Source: Streptomyces sp. 1222.5
GTDB lineage: Bacteria > Actinomycetota > Actinomycetes > Streptomycetales > Streptomycetaceae
Assembly (NCBI RefSeq): GCF_900105245.1
Contig: NZ_FNSZ01000001.1
Span: 2,542,001-2,606,000, forward strand
Length of the DNA: 64,000 nt
Reading direction: 5' to 3'
A program made the translations under genes and the position numbers. Position 1 is the first letter of the stretch, and every line of letters starts with the position of its first letter. The notes beneath the pieces were generated by a model. It was not told the DNA's origin. It did no database searches and saw only the letters and a program-made list of their open reading frames with translations. Positions 18,103-26,066 of the stretch are shown here, piece after piece.

Positions 18103-18162
18103 GGTGATCGTCCCGACGGAACGGTGACCGCCCCGGCAACACGGTGATCGTCCCGGCGGGCA
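18103..18162. repeat. Three imperfect 20-bp tandem repeats
   Basis: Units start at 18103, 18123 and 18143, each GGTGAYCGYCCCGRC plus five less conserved bases. They lie between two convergent genes and have no reading-frame role. No terminator hairpin is obvious here. Confidence 0.7.
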
Positions 18163-18243
18163 CGCCGACGGCGGGAACCGGCCGAGAGGACGACTGGCGG
18201 ACGGCCGCGGAGCCGAACGGCTCCCGGCCGTCCGGCATGTCCG

Positions 18244-18957
18244 CTAGGACCAGGTGGCGACCAGGTATCCCACGCCGTACGGCGCGTCCTCGTACAGCAG
18301 GTTCCCGCCGAGGTCCGCGCCCTCGGCGGCTCCCGCGAGGACCTGCCAGGGGGCGCGGCCGGCGGCCTTCAGCTCCTGTGCCAGCTCGGCGTCCAGCGCC
18401 CGGACCCCGGCCACGTCCGCCGCACCCAGCACCCGCGCGACCTCGGCGTCGAAGGGCGCCGCCCGCTCGTCGAGGTAACCCGGTGCCTTGACGGAGCGGC
18501 AGGCGCTGGCGTCTCCCATCACCAGCAGCGCCACCCGTCCGGCCCGGGCGCCGATCTCCCGCCCCACGTCGACGCACCGCTCGGGCGCGAGCGGTTCGCC
18601 GATGCCGAGCCCCTCGATCGGGGCGTCCGCCCAGCCGGTCCGTTCCAGCAGCCAGGCGCCGACGGCCAGCGACGGCGGCAGCTCACGCTCGGCGACGGTC
18701 TCCGGCGCGGCGCCCAGCCGGACGTCCAGGTCGACCCCGAACCCGCGGAAGGAGCCCGGGGTGCCCTGCGGGAACGGACCGCGCCCGCTGTGCTCGGCGG
18801 GACCGAGGACCACCAGCAGATCCGGGCGGGCGGCGGCGAGCACGCCGAGCGCGTCCGCGCACGCGGCGCGCGCCGCGTCCAGTTCGGGCGCGGCGCCGGC
18901 GGCGACCTCGGGCACGAGCAGCGGCGGACAGGGGCAGACTGCGGCGGCGACAAGCAT
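18244..18957 (-). CDS. Class III extradiol dioxygenase-like protein
   Basis: A 237-aa protein with the LigB/MEMO-like fold signature: MLVAAAVCPCPPLLVPEV at the N-terminus, DLLVVLGPAEHSGR in the first third, and VALLVMGDASACR in the middle. Usual family members place a metal-binding His in the first of these. Here the start reads CPCPPLL, with no His at that site, so ring-cleavage activity is uncertain. The ATG is at 18957. It sits downstream of miaB on the same strand, with a long palindrome between them. The substrate is unknown. Confidence 0.72.
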   Translation of the reverse strand: MLVAAAVCPCPPLLVPEVAAGAAPELDAARAACADALGVLAAARPDLLVVLGPAEHSGRGPFPQGTPGSFRGFGVDLDVRLGAAPETVAERELPPSLAVGAWLLERTGWADAPIEGLGIGEPLAPERCVDVGREIGARAGRVALLVMGDASACRSVKAPGYLDERAAPFDAEVARVLGAADVAGVRALDAELAQELKAAGRAPWQVLAGAAEGADLGGNLLYEDAPYGVGYLVATWS

Positions 18958-18991
18958 GATCGGCAGCGTACGCCGTCAGCGACCGATCACC

Positions 18992-19035
18992 CCGGAGTGG
19001 TACTCGGGTCCGATCGGCCCCGAGTACCACTCCGG
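18992..19035. terminator. Perfect 17-bp palindrome between miaB and the dioxygenase-like gene
   Basis: CCGGAGTGGTACTCGGG (18992-19008) pairs exactly with 19019-19035. The 10-nt loop itself contains the self-complementary CCGATCGG. It lies 95 nt past the miaB stop and 35 nt before the next start. No T run follows, so it may be a terminator or an operator. Confidence 0.6.
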
Positions 19036-19129
19036 CTCGGTGAACAGGTCGCGTGCCGGGGCCGGTCCAGGCGCACGGAATCCGCGCTCCCCGCGTCCCG
19101 ACTGCCGGCGAGTGCCCGGCTGTGTCCGG

Positions 19130-20659
19130 TCAGTCGCAGCCGCAGCCGCTGCCCGTGGCGACCGGCAGCGGCGCCGGCACACCGATCTTCGGCAGACCGA
19201 GCATGACGCCGGCCGGCTTGGCGGCCTCGGCGGCGTTGCGCTTCTCCCAGGCATCCCCCGCGCGCGTGCGGCGCACGTCGAGGACGGCGCCCTCGGCGAG
19301 GAGATGGTGCGGGGCGGCGTACGTCACCTCGACGGTGACCACGTCACCGGGGCGCACCTCCTGCTCCGGCTTGGTGAAGTGGACCAGGCGGTTGTCGGCG
19401 GCGCGGCCGGAGAGACGGTGGGTGGCGCCGTCCTTGCGGCCCTCGCCCTCGGCGACCATCAGCTCCAGGGTGCGGCCGACCTGCTTCTTGTTCTCCTCCC
19501 AGGAGATCTCCTCCTGAAGGGCGACGAGACGCTCGTAGCGCGCCTGGACGACCTCCTTGGGGATCTGGTCCTCCATCGTCGCGGCCGGGGTGCCGGGGCG
19601 CTTGGAGTACTGGAAGGTGAAGGCCTGGGCGAACCGCGCCTCGCGCACCACGTGCAGCGTCTGCTCGAAGTCCTCCTCGGTCTCGCCGGGGAAGCCCACG
19701 ATGATGTCGGTGGTGATCGCGGCGTGCGGGATGGCCGCCCGCACCTTCTCGATGATCCCGAGGTAGCGCTCCTGCCGGTAGGAGCGGCGCATCGCCTTCA
19801 GGACGGTGTCCGAGCCGGACTGCAGCGGCATGTGCAGCTGCGGCATCACGTTCGGCGTCTCGGCCATGGCGGCGATGACGTCGTCCGTGAAGTCGCGCGG
19901 GTGCGGGGAGGTGAACCTGACCCGCTCCAGCCCCTCGATCCGTCCGCACGCGCGCAGCAGCTTGCTGAAGGCCTCGCGGTCGCCTATGTCCGAGCCGTAG
20001 GCGTTGACGTTCTGACCGAGCAGCGTGATCTCGGACACGCCCTCGGCGACCAGAGCCTCCACCTCGGCGAGGATGTCGCCGGGGCGGCGGTCCTTCTCCT
20101 TGCCGCGCAGCGCGGGGACGATGCAGAAGGTGCAGGTGTTGTTGCAGCCGACGGAGATCGAGACCCAGGCCGCGTAGGCGCTCTCCCGCCGGGTCGGCAG
20201 GGTGGACGGGAACGCCTCCAGCGACTCGGCGATCTCGACCTGCGCCTCCTCCTGGACGCGGGCGCGCTCCAGCAGCACGGGCAGCTTGCCGATGTTGTGG
20301 GTGCCGAAGACGACGTCCACCCAGGGCGCCCGGCTCACGATGGTGTCCCGGTCCTTCTGCGCGAGGCAGCCGCCGACCGCGATCTGCATACCGGGCCGCG
20401 AGGCCTTCCTCGGCGCGAGCCGGCCGAGGTTGCCGTAGAGCCGGTTGTCGGCGTTCTCCCGTACGGCGCAGGTGTTGAAGACGACGACGTCCGCGTCCCC
20501 GTCCGAGCCCTCGGGCGCGCGCACGTATCCGGCCTCCTCCAGCAGTCCGGACAACCGCTCGGAGTCGTGGACGTTCATCTGGCACCCGTAGGTGCGGATC
20601 TCGTACGTCTTGGATGATCGAACGTCCACTGCCGGGCTCCGGTCGCTGCTGCTGGTCAT
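19130..20659 (-). CDS. miaB: tRNA-2-methylthio-N6-dimethylallyladenosine synthase
   Basis: A 509-aa radical-SAM methylthiotransferase acting on i6A37 made by MiaA. The N-terminal MTTase domain binds the second 4Fe-4S cluster with Cys in [24 protein letters not shown] and GGCLAQKD. The radical-SAM motif is [17 protein letters not shown] domain follows near the end. The C-terminus ends in a GCGC-type cysteine tail (TGSGCGCD), which I recall in some actinobacterial MiaB proteins. The ATG at 20659 starts MTSSSDRS. The PP2C gene ends 77 nt upstream on the same strand. Confidence 0.96.
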   Translation of the reverse strand: MTSSSDRSPAVDVRSSKTYEIRTYGCQMNVHDSERLSGLLEEAGYVRAPEGSDGDADVVVFNTCAVRENADNRLYGNLGRLAPRKASRPGMQIAVGGCLAQKDRDTIVSRAPWVDVVFGTHNIGKLPVLLERARVQEEAQVEIAESLEAFPSTLPTRRESAYAAWVSISVGCNNTCTFCIVPALRGKEKDRRPGDILAEVEALVAEGVSEITLLGQNVNAYGSDIGDREAFSKLLRACGRIEGLERVRFTSPHPRDFTDDVIAAMAETPNVMPQLHMPLQSGSDTVLKAMRRSYRQERYLGIIEKVRAAIPHAAITTDIIVGFPGETEEDFEQTLHVVREARFAQAFTFQYSKRPGTPAATMEDQIPKEVVQARYERLVALQEEISWEENKKQVGRTLELMVAEGEGRKDGATHRLSGRAADNRLVHFTKPEQEVRPGDVVTVEVTYAAPHHLLAEGAVLDVRRTRAGDAWEKRNAAEAAKPAGVMLGLPKIGVPAPLPVATGSGCGCD

Positions 20660-20736
20660 GCCTCAAGAGTAGGCGGTTCCCCGGAGCCCCTTTTCCCGCT
20701 TCCCGGAGGGGACGGCCCCGCTTCCGGGGCGACCGG

Positions 20737-21486
20737 CTACTCGTCCGGCACACGCAGGATCGCCAGGGTGATGTTGTCGGGGCCGCCCTCCGCGATGGCG
20801 GCCTTCCACAGCTCGAAGGCCGCCCGGCTGTCGTCGTGCTCGCGCATCACCTCGTCGATCGCCTCCGGCGGCAGCGGATCGGTCAGACCGTCGGTGCAGA
20901 TGAGGTAGCGGGCGCCGGGCGTCAGAGGCTCGGTCGTGACGTGGGGGCGGACGGCCCGGTACGTGCGGGTGCCGCCCAGGCACTGGGTCACGATGGAGGT
21001 GGTGCGCCTTCCGGGTTCGAGCGGGGGGCTGTCGTCGACGCTCACCTGACGGAGCCCGTCCCCCGAGGCCGCGAGGACCCGGCTGTCGCCGACGTTGAAC
21101 ACCAGCAGCGAGTCGGGGAGTACGACGGCGCCGGCGACCGTCGTCCCCATGGCGGCGAACTCACCTCCCGCGTCGCCGCCGGCGGCCTCGTACACGGCAC
21201 GGTTGCAGGCGTTGAGCGCGTCACGGACGGCGTCCTCGTCGCTCAGGGCCGGCCCGTTCATCGCGATCCGGCGCACGACCAGCGCGCTCGCCACATCGCC
21301 GCCGGGATGCCCGCCGAGCCCGTCGGCGACGGCGACGACCAGGGGTGTGCCGGTCGGGAAGACGAGGGTCTGCGGGCTCTCGGTCACCGTGGCGCACAGC
21401 GTCCACGGCCCGACCACGAGGCTGTCCTCGTTGCGTTCGCGGAGCAGCCCCGGATGACTCAGCGCACTCACCGCCACGTACCGCAT
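20737..21486 (-). CDS. PP2C-family serine/threonine phosphatase
   Basis: A 249-aa single-domain PPM/PP2C phosphatase without membrane or sensor segments. Family motifs appear in order: RERNEDS, VVAVADGLGGHPGG (metal-binding Asp), MGTTVAGAVV, VFNVGDSRV, LICTDGLTD and DNITLAIL. It is complete and close to PstP-catalytic-domain size, so it should be an active soluble metal-dependent phosphatase. The target kinase is not nearby. It is divergent from the DUF6204-like gene across 224 bp. Confidence 0.92.
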   Translation of the reverse strand: MRYVAVSALSHPGLLRERNEDSLVVGPWTLCATVTESPQTLVFPTGTPLVVAVADGLGGHPGGDVASALVVRRIAMNGPALSDEDAVRDALNACNRAVYEAAGGDAGGEFAAMGTTVAGAVVLPDSLLVFNVGDSRVLAASGDGLRQVSVDDSPPLEPGRRTTSIVTQCLGGTRTYRAVRPHVTTEPLTPGARYLICTDGLTDPLPPEAIDEVMREHDDSRAAFELWKAAIAEGGPDNITLAILRVPDE

Positions 21487-21710
21487 GGAACGCCACCGCC
21501 TTCCGCGCGGGAGGCACCGCCGACCCAGTGGCCCTCTCCGGATCCGGATCGACCGCGAACCCCGGCCGAGCCGCCGCCACTGGTCCTTCCTTCAAGGGTA
21601 GGCCGCCCCGTGGATGCGCATCCGGTCGTCCTTCCGGCAGCACCCCCGTGCGCGCGTCGGTGCCGGAAACCCGGTGGAGGGTCCGGCCCGGCGGTGTCTA
21701 AGGTCGCGGG

Positions 21711-22070
21711 ATGAGTACTCGTACCTTCCGCGTCACCGTACGCGGTGTCTTCGACGGTCTCACCGAGGCACAGCGGGCCTCGCTGCTGGTCGACGCCGCC
21801 CGACACGACGTCCTGAAAGCCGCGTTCACCGCCGAGGGACACCTCACCTACGACATCGCCGCCCGGCCGGCCTTCACCTTCCGCTTCTCCGACACGGGGG
21901 AGGAAGAGGAGGACATCCTGGAGGCGACCGAGCGGGCCGAGGAGGCGGTGAGGACCTGGCTGACCGACCGCGGCTACGGCTTCAAGAACCTGCGGTCCAC
22001 CGCCGAGGACCTCTCCCAGGCGCCTCTGAGCAAGCGGCAGCGTCGAGCGGCCCGTTCACTCGACTCATAA
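21711..22070 (+). CDS. DUF6204-like protein
   Basis: A 119-aa protein beginning MSTRTFRVTVRGVFDGLTEAQRA, a pattern I associate with the actinobacterial DUF6204 family. It has alternating beta-strand and helix character, an acidic middle (EEEEDILEATERAEEAV) and a basic tail KRQRRAARS. There is no membrane or secretion signal and the function is unknown. It is followed after 46 nt by a MarR regulator, probably in the same transcript. Confidence 0.75.
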   Translation: MSTRTFRVTVRGVFDGLTEAQRASLLVDAARHDVLKAAFTAEGHLTYDIAARPAFTFRFSDTGEEEEDILEATERAEEAVRTWLTDRGYGFKNLRSTAEDLSQAPLSKRQRRAARSLDS

Positions 22071-22116
22071 ACTTGCGCACTCAAGGAGGCAGCAATGAAC
22101 GGAGGAACCGGCGGCC

Positions 22117-22560
22117 ATGAGCGATGCCCTGGACGCCGCGCTGCGGCTGGTACGGGCGCAGGCGACGCTCGTACGACGGTTCGATGCCCGACTGAGCGGC
22201 CTGCACGGGGTCAGCCTCGCCGACTTCACCCTGCTGCTACGGCTGGGTGAGGCGCCCGGCGGCCGGATGCGCCGGGTCGATCTGGCCGAGGCGCTGGGGC
22301 TGACGGCTTCCGGGGTCACACGGGGACTGGCTCCCCTGGAGAGGATCGGACTGGTGACCCGCGAACCGGACGCCCGGGACGCGCGGGTCGCCTACGCCAC
22401 GCTGACCACGGCGGGCCGGCAACGGCTCCGGGAGATGGTGGCCACGGCCGAGGAGACCGCCGGGGAGTTGTTCGCCGGCCCGGCGTGGGGCGGGGACGAC
22501 CTCGCTCTGCTGTCGGGCCTGCTGACCCGACTCGGCGGAACAGGGCTTGCCGGGCGCTGA
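22117..22560 (+). CDS. MarR-family transcriptional regulator
   Basis: A 147-aa winged-helix regulator. The recognition region RRVDLAEALGLTASGVTRGLAPLERIGLVTREPDARDAR includes the typical MarR wing (D-xR-D-x-R). The helices on either side would form the dimer interface. The upstream sequence has GGAGG 12 nt from the ATG. It is co-oriented with the DUF6204-like gene. No palindromic operator is obvious in the short gap, and the ligand is unknown. Confidence 0.9.
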   Translation: MSDALDAALRLVRAQATLVRRFDARLSGLHGVSLADFTLLLRLGEAPGGRMRRVDLAEALGLTASGVTRGLAPLERIGLVTREPDARDARVAYATLTTAGRQRLREMVATAEETAGELFAGPAWGGDDLALLSGLLTRLGGTGLAGR

Positions 22561-22610
22561 GTTCGGACCGCCTATCCGGGCGGCCTTCCGGTCGTCGGCA
22601 CTGGAGACGG

Positions 22611-22647
22611 GAGCGGGTCGCCGCTTCCCGCAGACGGCGACCCGTTC
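22611..22647 (+). terminator. Terminator after the marR gene
   Basis: CGGGTCGCCG (22614-22623) pairs with CGGCGACCCG (22635-22644), extended by three outer pairs, one of them G-T. The loop is 11 nt. It begins 51 nt after the marR stop. Confidence 0.7.
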
Positions 22648-22851
22648 ACGGTTTCCGGTCAGCACTGACGTGAACTCGCCGTGTGGCACGTCACGTTGCG
22701 ATGTGGCCGGTTTGTGAGAGGCCGGTGAGGGCGGCCATGGCATGCTCATGGCCCATCACCGAGTTACCGACTGGTTCTACCTGCGAGTAGGCCGTTCCTC
22801 GGTGCATGTCGAGTACCTCTCCGCCACCCCCCACCTCCTTCAGGAACAACC

Positions 22852-24291
22852 TTGCGCAGACGCATGAGGCACAGGCGTGTCCTGCTGCCCGCCTTCGCCG
22901 TGACCACCCTCTTCCTCGCCTCCGCCTGCTCCTCGCCGGCACCGCACGCCGGGCAGTCGGCGGCGGCCGAGCACGGCCAGCGGATCAAGACCGACACCGT
23001 CCCCGCCGACGACCACTCGGACCACTCGCTCACCGTCGCCGCCGCTCCCACCGCCACCGCGACCGCCACGGCCGGTCCGGGCACCGCCGGCCGGCAGGCG
23101 CACAGGACCACGCTCAAGGTCAGCTCGTACGACAGCCGCACCAGGCGCGCCGTCATCTCCGACAAGGCCAAGGGGAAGGGGAGTTCACCGAGCGCGACAC
23201 CCACCCCCTCCGCCGGCTCGACCGCCCCTCCCCGCACGGCCGCCGTCGGCGACGTCATCGCCAGCGCGCCCGCGCCGGGCGCGCCGCACGGGCTGCTCGC
23301 CAAGGTCACCAAGGTGATCGGCGAGACCGGTCACGGCACGGAGGTGCAGACGGAACCGGCCGCGCTGAACGCGCTGCTCGGCGACGACACCGCGAAGGGC
23401 GACGTGCCGGTCGACCCGTCCGCGTTCACCGTCGACAAGCTGCTGCCCGATGTGAAGGTGTCCTGGTCCAAGGCCGGTGACGTGCACGTCGGCCCCAAGG
23501 GCGCGAAGGTGCCGCTCGGCAGCCTGCGGCTCGACGTGAGCGCCGAGATCCCCACGGCCAAGGACGCACCGGTCTCCGCCACCGCCTCCATGCACGGCTT
23601 CGTCCAGGTCGCACCGCAGGTCGACTTCGCCTACGGCGGCGCCGGGACCGACACCGCACCCGGGTCGGCGTACCTGGGTGTGTCCGGTGACTGGACCTCC
23701 GGCTGGGCGGTCAAGGGCCGGGCCGCCGCGGCCACCGGAACACCGCTGCGCATCCCGTTCGCCAAGCTGCACGCCGACCCCGTCCTCCAGGTGGGTCCCG
23801 TCCCGGTCGTCGTCAACCTGGACCTCACCTGCTACGCGCAGATCAGCGGCGACGGGCATGTCACCGTCGACGTCGAGCAGAGTCTCAAGGGCGACTTCAA
23901 GGCGGGCGGCACCTTCGGCCCGGCCAGGGGATGGACGCCGGTCAGCTCCTCGGACATGACGAGCACCCCGGTACGCGCGTCGCTCAGCTCGGCCGGAAGC
24001 GTGAAGACGGCGCTCGGCGCCGAGGCCTCCGTCGGTCTCTACGGCACCGTCGGCGTCACCGCGGACCTCGCCCCCTATCTGCGCGGCGAAGCCGCCGGGA
24101 CGGTCACCGCCGCCTCCGACGGCAGCCGGCCGACGGCCGAGGGCACCTGGGCCGCGTACGGCGGCGTCGACCTGTCCGGCACCCTGCGCCTGCAGCTGTC
24201 CATCTTCGGCACGCCGGTCATCCAGCGGAGCATCCCGCTGGGCGCCCTGCACCGCGAGTGGAAGCTGGCGGGCGGCTCGCTGGGGGCGTAG
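22852..24291 (+). CDS. Large secreted lipoprotein of unknown function
   Basis: A 479-aa exported protein. The basic N-terminus, hydrophobic stretch and LASAC lipobox (Cys near residue 26) suggest a lipoprotein. A Thr/Ala/Pro-rich linker runs to about residue 135. The remaining part is rich in beta strands with repeated G-x-V/L patterns (VGLYGTVGVTADLAPYLRGE), resembling a surface beta-sandwich or barrel-like fold. I recognise no enzyme motif. A TTG start at 22852 is chosen because AGGA lies 6 nt upstream; the in-frame ATG at 22864 is the alternative and leaves a slightly shorter signal peptide. Confidence 0.75.
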   Translation: MRRRMRHRRVLLPAFAVTTLFLASACSSPAPHAGQSAAAEHGQRIKTDTVPADDHSDHSLTVAAAPTATATATAGPGTAGRQAHRTTLKVSSYDSRTRRAVISDKAKGKGSSPSATPTPSAGSTAPPRTAAVGDVIASAPAPGAPHGLLAKVTKVIGETGHGTEVQTEPAALNALLGDDTAKGDVPVDPSAFTVDKLLPDVKVSWSKAGDVHVGPKGAKVPLGSLRLDVSAEIPTAKDAPVSATASMHGFVQVAPQVDFAYGGAGTDTAPGSAYLGVSGDWTSGWAVKGRAAAATGTPLRIPFAKLHADPVLQVGPVPVVVNLDLTCYAQISGDGHVTVDVEQSLKGDFKAGGTFGPARGWTPVSSSDMTSTPVRASLSSAGSVKTALGAEASVGLYGTVGVTADLAPYLRGEAAGTVTAASDGSRPTAEGTWAAYGGVDLSGTLRLQLSIFGTPVIQRSIPLGALHREWKLAGGSLGA

Positions 24292-24312
24292 CGGTCACTC
24301 CGGCACCGTGAG

Positions 24313-24354
24313 CCGGGTTCTCGCGCCCGAGTCGCCTCCGGCACGCGAGCCCGG
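24313..24354. terminator. Imperfect bidirectional hairpin between convergent genes
   Basis: CCGGG (24313-24317) plus CTCGCG (24320-24325) pair with CGCGAG (24344-24349) plus CCCGG (24350-24354), leaving a two-base bulge. Confidence 0.55.
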
Positions 24355-24394
24355 TTCCGGCACCGTGCGCGGCGCGTGAACGTAGCCGGACGGC

Positions 24395-24793
24395 TCAGCC
24401 CGGTATCCAGCCCTGGCCGCGCAGCACGGCCGACACGTCCGGCGCCCGGTAGTGCTCCCCCTTGAGGACCTTGCCGTCGGCCCGGCGGGCGACCTGCCCG
24501 TCCGGGCCGAGCTTGCTCATGTTGGCGCGGTGGATCTCGGCGATCACCTCGTCGAGGTCGATGCCGTGGACCAGAGCCGTGCCGTACGCCACGTAGACCA
24601 CGTCCGCCAGCTCGTGCGCGAGCCGGTCCAGTGGGCCCTCGACGGCGACCTCGGCGACCTCCGCGGCCTCCTCGGCGAGCAGTTCCCCGCGGTGGGCGGC
24701 CAGTTCGGGGGACACCTCCGCGGGCGTGCTGCGGGTGTCGAGGCCGAAGGCGCGGTGGAACTCACGGACGAGGCCGGCGGGCGAAGTGGTCAT
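24395..24793 (-). CDS. MazG-like nucleoside triphosphate pyrophosphohydrolase
   Basis: A 132-aa all-alpha NTP-PPase domain protein that should hydrolyse (d)NTPs to the monophosphate and pyrophosphate, possibly cleaning up damaged nucleotides. The metal-binding pattern is seen as ELLAEEAAEVAEVAVEG (the E-E-x-x-E type), followed by HELADVVYVAYGTAL, where the first Asp completes the metal site. The C-terminus KVLKGEHYRAPDV is shared by actinobacterial members. The ATG at 24793 lies exactly 6 nt after the -10 box of a RecA-NDp-like promoter, predicting a leaderless mRNA and a damage-induced gene. Confidence 0.85.
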   Translation of the reverse strand: MTTSPAGLVREFHRAFGLDTRSTPAEVSPELAAHRGELLAEEAAEVAEVAVEGPLDRLAHELADVVYVAYGTALVHGIDLDEVIAEIHRANMSKLGPDGQVARRADGKVLKGEHYRAPDVSAVLRGQGWIPG

Positions 24794-24799
24794 ACGCCG

Positions 24800-24822
24800 A
24801 CTCTAAGGGCGGCCACTGACAG
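24800..24822 (-). promoter_or_regulatory. RecA-NDp (PafBC-type) promoter of the mazG-like gene
   Basis: On the minus strand CTGTCAGTG (24822-24814), 8 nt, TAGAGT (24805-24800). Only the weakly conserved first T of the consensus differs. Six bases separate it from the ATG, so transcription should begin at the A of the start codon. Confidence 0.7.
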
Positions 24823-24910
24823 AGCCCTCGGGCCGTCCCGGCAGGGCCTTCCGGACCCGGAGTGACCTCGACCCTGGCCAGCCTCGCGCGTCGCCTGGCA
24901 GGATCGCCGC

Positions 24911-25909
24911 ATGTCCAAGGTGTTCCCCCGTATCAGCAGGCGCCGGGCGCTGCAGAGCGCGACCGTCGGTGCCGTGGCCCTCGGGCTGCTGCTGTGGTGG
25001 CTGCTGCCCCTGGGCGAGAAGCCGCCGAGCGGGACGATCGTCTTCAGCACCGGGACGTCCCGGGGTGTCTACCAGGAGTACGGCGAGCGGCTGCGCAACG
25101 AGATGGCCGAGGACATGCCGGACCTGGAGGTGAAGCTCCTCAAGAGCGCCGGTTCCCAGGAGAACGTCCAGCGGGTGGCCACCGGGAAGGCGGACTTCAC
25201 CATCGCGGCGGCCGACGCCGTGGAGACGTACGAGCTGCGGCACGGCGAGGGCGCCGGGCGGCTGCGCGGTGTCGCCAGGCTCTACGACGACTACGTGCAG
25301 CTCGTCGTGCGCCGCGGCTCCGCCATCAAGAGCGTCGCCGACCTGCGCCACAAGCGAGTGGCGACCGGGCAGCCCGACTCCGGCGTCCGGTTGATCGCCG
25401 ACCGCGTGCTGCGGGCATCGGGAATCGACCCGCGCAAGGACATCACGCCGGTCGCCGACGGCATCGACATCGGGCCGGGCCGGCTTCAGCAGGGGAAGAT
25501 CGACGCCTTCTTCTGGTCGGGCGGCCTGCCCACCAAGGGGCTGGTCGCGCTGGCGAAGAAGTCGGCGTTCACCTTCGTGCCGATCGACGACGAGCTGATC
25601 ACGAGGCTGCACGACGAGGGCCAGGAGGCCCGCTACTACCGGGCGGCCAACATCCCCGAATCCGCCTACCCCGCCGTGCAGCAGGGTCTTCAGGTACCGA
25701 CGATCGCGGTGTCCAACGTGCTGATCACCCGCGCGGACGTCGATCCGCGGCTGACCGAGTGGGTGACCCGTACGGTGATCGACAGCCGTGACGGCATCGG
25801 CGCCCACGTCCACTCGGCACAGCTGGTCGACCTGCGTACCGCGATCTACACCGACCCGCTGCCCCTCCAGGAGGGCGCCCGGCGCTACTACCGGTCGATG
25901 AAGCCTTAG
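24911..25909 (+). CDS. TAXI-family solute-binding protein
   Basis: A 332-aa exported binding protein of the TRAP-associated extracytoplasmic immunogenic (TAXI) family. The N-terminus SRRRALQ followed by a hydrophobic stretch is a signal or membrane anchor. The mature part opens IVFSTGTSRGVYQEYG, a family signature, and later has KSVADLRHKRVATGQPDSGVR and FFWSGGLPT. TAXI proteins usually feed a fused TRAP permease, but none is encoded nearby. The gene is convergent with the gluK sensor kinase gene, so a sensing role is possible but unproven. The ligand is unknown; related proteins bind glutamate or dicarboxylates. Confidence 0.88.
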   Translation: MSKVFPRISRRRALQSATVGAVALGLLLWWLLPLGEKPPSGTIVFSTGTSRGVYQEYGERLRNEMAEDMPDLEVKLLKSAGSQENVQRVATGKADFTIAAADAVETYELRHGEGAGRLRGVARLYDDYVQLVVRRGSAIKSVADLRHKRVATGQPDSGVRLIADRVLRASGIDPRKDITPVADGIDIGPGRLQQGKIDAFFWSGGLPTKGLVALAKKSAFTFVPIDDELITRLHDEGQEARYYRAANIPESAYPAVQQGLQVPTIAVSNVLITRADVDPRLTEWVTRTVIDSRDGIGAHVHSAQLVDLRTAIYTDPLPLQEGARRYYRSMKP

Positions 25910-26066
25910 CCGGCGTTCCGCCGCGGGTGTCCGCCTCCGGCCATCACCCACCGCGCGCCGGCGGGCACGGCCCGGCCTCTCGCAGCCGGTTCCCCGACCG
26001 GCCATCGCCCCACCGGACCGGCCTCGAACCGGACAGGCCCAGGAACCTGACAGGCCCTCGGACCGG

